Source: Corallincola sp. (GTDB lineage: Bacteria > Pseudomonadota > Gammaproteobacteria > Enterobacterales > Neiellaceae). From it: DNA of 6,369 nt. Position 1 is the stretch's first letter. The number at the start of each line of letters is the position of its first letter. The stretch covers positions 1 to 6,369 of the forward strand of contig JAGOCY010000088.1 of the NCBI GenBank assembly GCA_017998495.1. Reading direction: 5' to 3'. The translations under genes and the position numbers were made by a program. Positions 5,755 through 6,369 of the stretch are shown piece after piece. Below the pieces are notes generated by a model, which did not search any database, had not been told where the DNA came from, and saw only the letters and a program-made list of their open reading frames with translations.

Positions 5755-6369
5755 GCGTGATTAACCAGATGCTGCGCGATCTGGAGCGGCGTCGGCCCTC
5801 AGCCCCTGCTGCCGGTCGGCCAAGCGCGCCCGTCGCCCGTCGCTGGCCCTGGTCGGTGTTGCTGCTCGGCCTGCTGCTCGGCGGCCTAACCGTGTTGCTG
5901 GGGCAACGGTTATGGCTGGCCAGTCCGCCTGCTGCTGAGGCTGAGACCCCGACGGCGGTGGCCCGTGAGATTGCCAAGGCGCCTGCCCAGACGCCGCCTT
6001 CGGCTGCGACGGCGCTAGTGCCTTCTGCGGCCACTACCTCGGCGCTGATCACCAATATCGCCGAGGCTGACGCCGCCGCCGCTGTGCCACTGACTGAGCC
6101 GGAACTGATCGATGCCGAAATCCCAGCGGCGTTGCTGGCGGAGGTGCCGGCAGATGATGCCGAAGCACTGGCCCGTCAGCAGCAGGTGGCGGTAGAGGCG
6201 GCAACTGAATTGGCCGCCTTGGCCGAACTGCCCGCGGAGCCTAAGCCCGCCGGCAAGCTGGCGGTCGCCACCACCCGCCTGTCGAGCGCTGAGCTGGCGG
6301 CCAAAGCAGCCAAGGCGGCCGACGAGGCCTATAACCAGCGTCGCTATCAGCAGGCCCTTGACCATTACC
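5751..6369 (+). CDS. mshN: MshN, membrane-anchored TPR protein (3' partial)
   Basis: Frame 5751 stays open to the window end, giving 206 residues. It begins MSVINQMLRDLERR, the conserved start of MshN. A single transmembrane helix lies at about residues 33-50 (PWSVLLLGLLLGGLTVLL), after a basic RRW, so the N-terminus should be cytoplasmic. An Ala/Pro/Glu/Thr-rich, repeat-poor linker of about 130 residues follows, with no recognisable domain. At the end KAADEAYNQRRYQQALDHY (188-206) is the first helix pair of a TPR repeat; the rest is cut off. MshN is a pilus-assembly TPR protein of unclear exact role, probably a periplasmic scaffold. GGGAG at 5737-5741 lies 9 nt before the ATG, which overlaps the mshM stop as ATGA. 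The downstream partner genes mshE and mshG are expected outside the window. Confidence 0.9.
   Translation, partial: MSVINQMLRDLERRRPSAPAAGRPSAPVARRWPWSVLLLGLLLGGLTVLLGQRLWLASPPAAEAETPTAVAREIAKAPAQTPPSAATALVPSAATTSALITNIAEADAAAAVPLTEPELIDAEIPAALLAEVPADDAEALARQQQVAVEAATELAALAELPAEPKPAGKLAVATTRLSSAELAAKAAKAADEAYNQRRYQQALDHY

Noticed and set aside
1..6369. Possible mobile element, CRISPR array, tRNA or new defence system
   Set aside because: No transposase, integrase, direct-repeat array or cloverleaf was seen, and every frame fits the known msh gene order.

Overview
The window is the upstream part of an MSHA (mannose-sensitive haemagglutinin) type IV pilus biogenesis locus. It reads left to right on the + strand with no opposing gene. 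The order is mshH (3' end only), mshI, a PilN-like gene here called mshI2, mshJ, mshK, mshL, mshM and mshN (5' end only). This is the known msh order of Vibrio, Shewanella and Aeromonas. The sequence is GC-rich with strong CTG/CAG/GCC codon bias. GC-rich msh loci and the separate mshI/mshI2 pair suggest an Aeromonadaceae-type gammaproteobacterium (Aeromonas or a close relative). That is an inference from gene content and composition; no taxonomic marker gene is present.

Layout: 1-510 is the C-terminal part of a degenerate EAL-domain protein (MshH, a CsrD relative). The only real intergenic stretch is 511-659. It holds a 9-bp inverted repeat, a plausible sigma70-type promoter, a small second hairpin and the ribosome-binding site of mshI. 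From 660 to the window end the genes form one tightly packed operon. ATGA or TGATG overlaps link mshI/mshI2, mshI2/mshJ, mshJ/mshK and mshM/mshN. The mshK/mshL and mshL/mshM gaps are only 3 and 4 nt.

Working model: MshI (PilM-like), MshI2 (PilN-like) and MshJ (PilO/GspM-like) form the inner-membrane alignment subcomplex. MshK is a small exported PilP-like protein that probably bridges to the secretin. MshL is the outer-membrane secretin lipoprotein. MshM is an ExeA-type AAA ATPase with a C-terminal membrane anchor. MshN is an inner-membrane-anchored TPR protein. The motor ATPase (mshE), platform protein (mshG) and pilins (mshB, mshA, mshC, mshD and others) are expected downstream, outside the window.

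I found no mobile element, CRISPR array, RNA gene or undescribed system. The most unusual non-coding signal is a perfect 20-bp palindrome inside mshK (3023-3042). The mshH-mshI leader and the apparently degenerate active sites of MshH and MshI are also worth checking.
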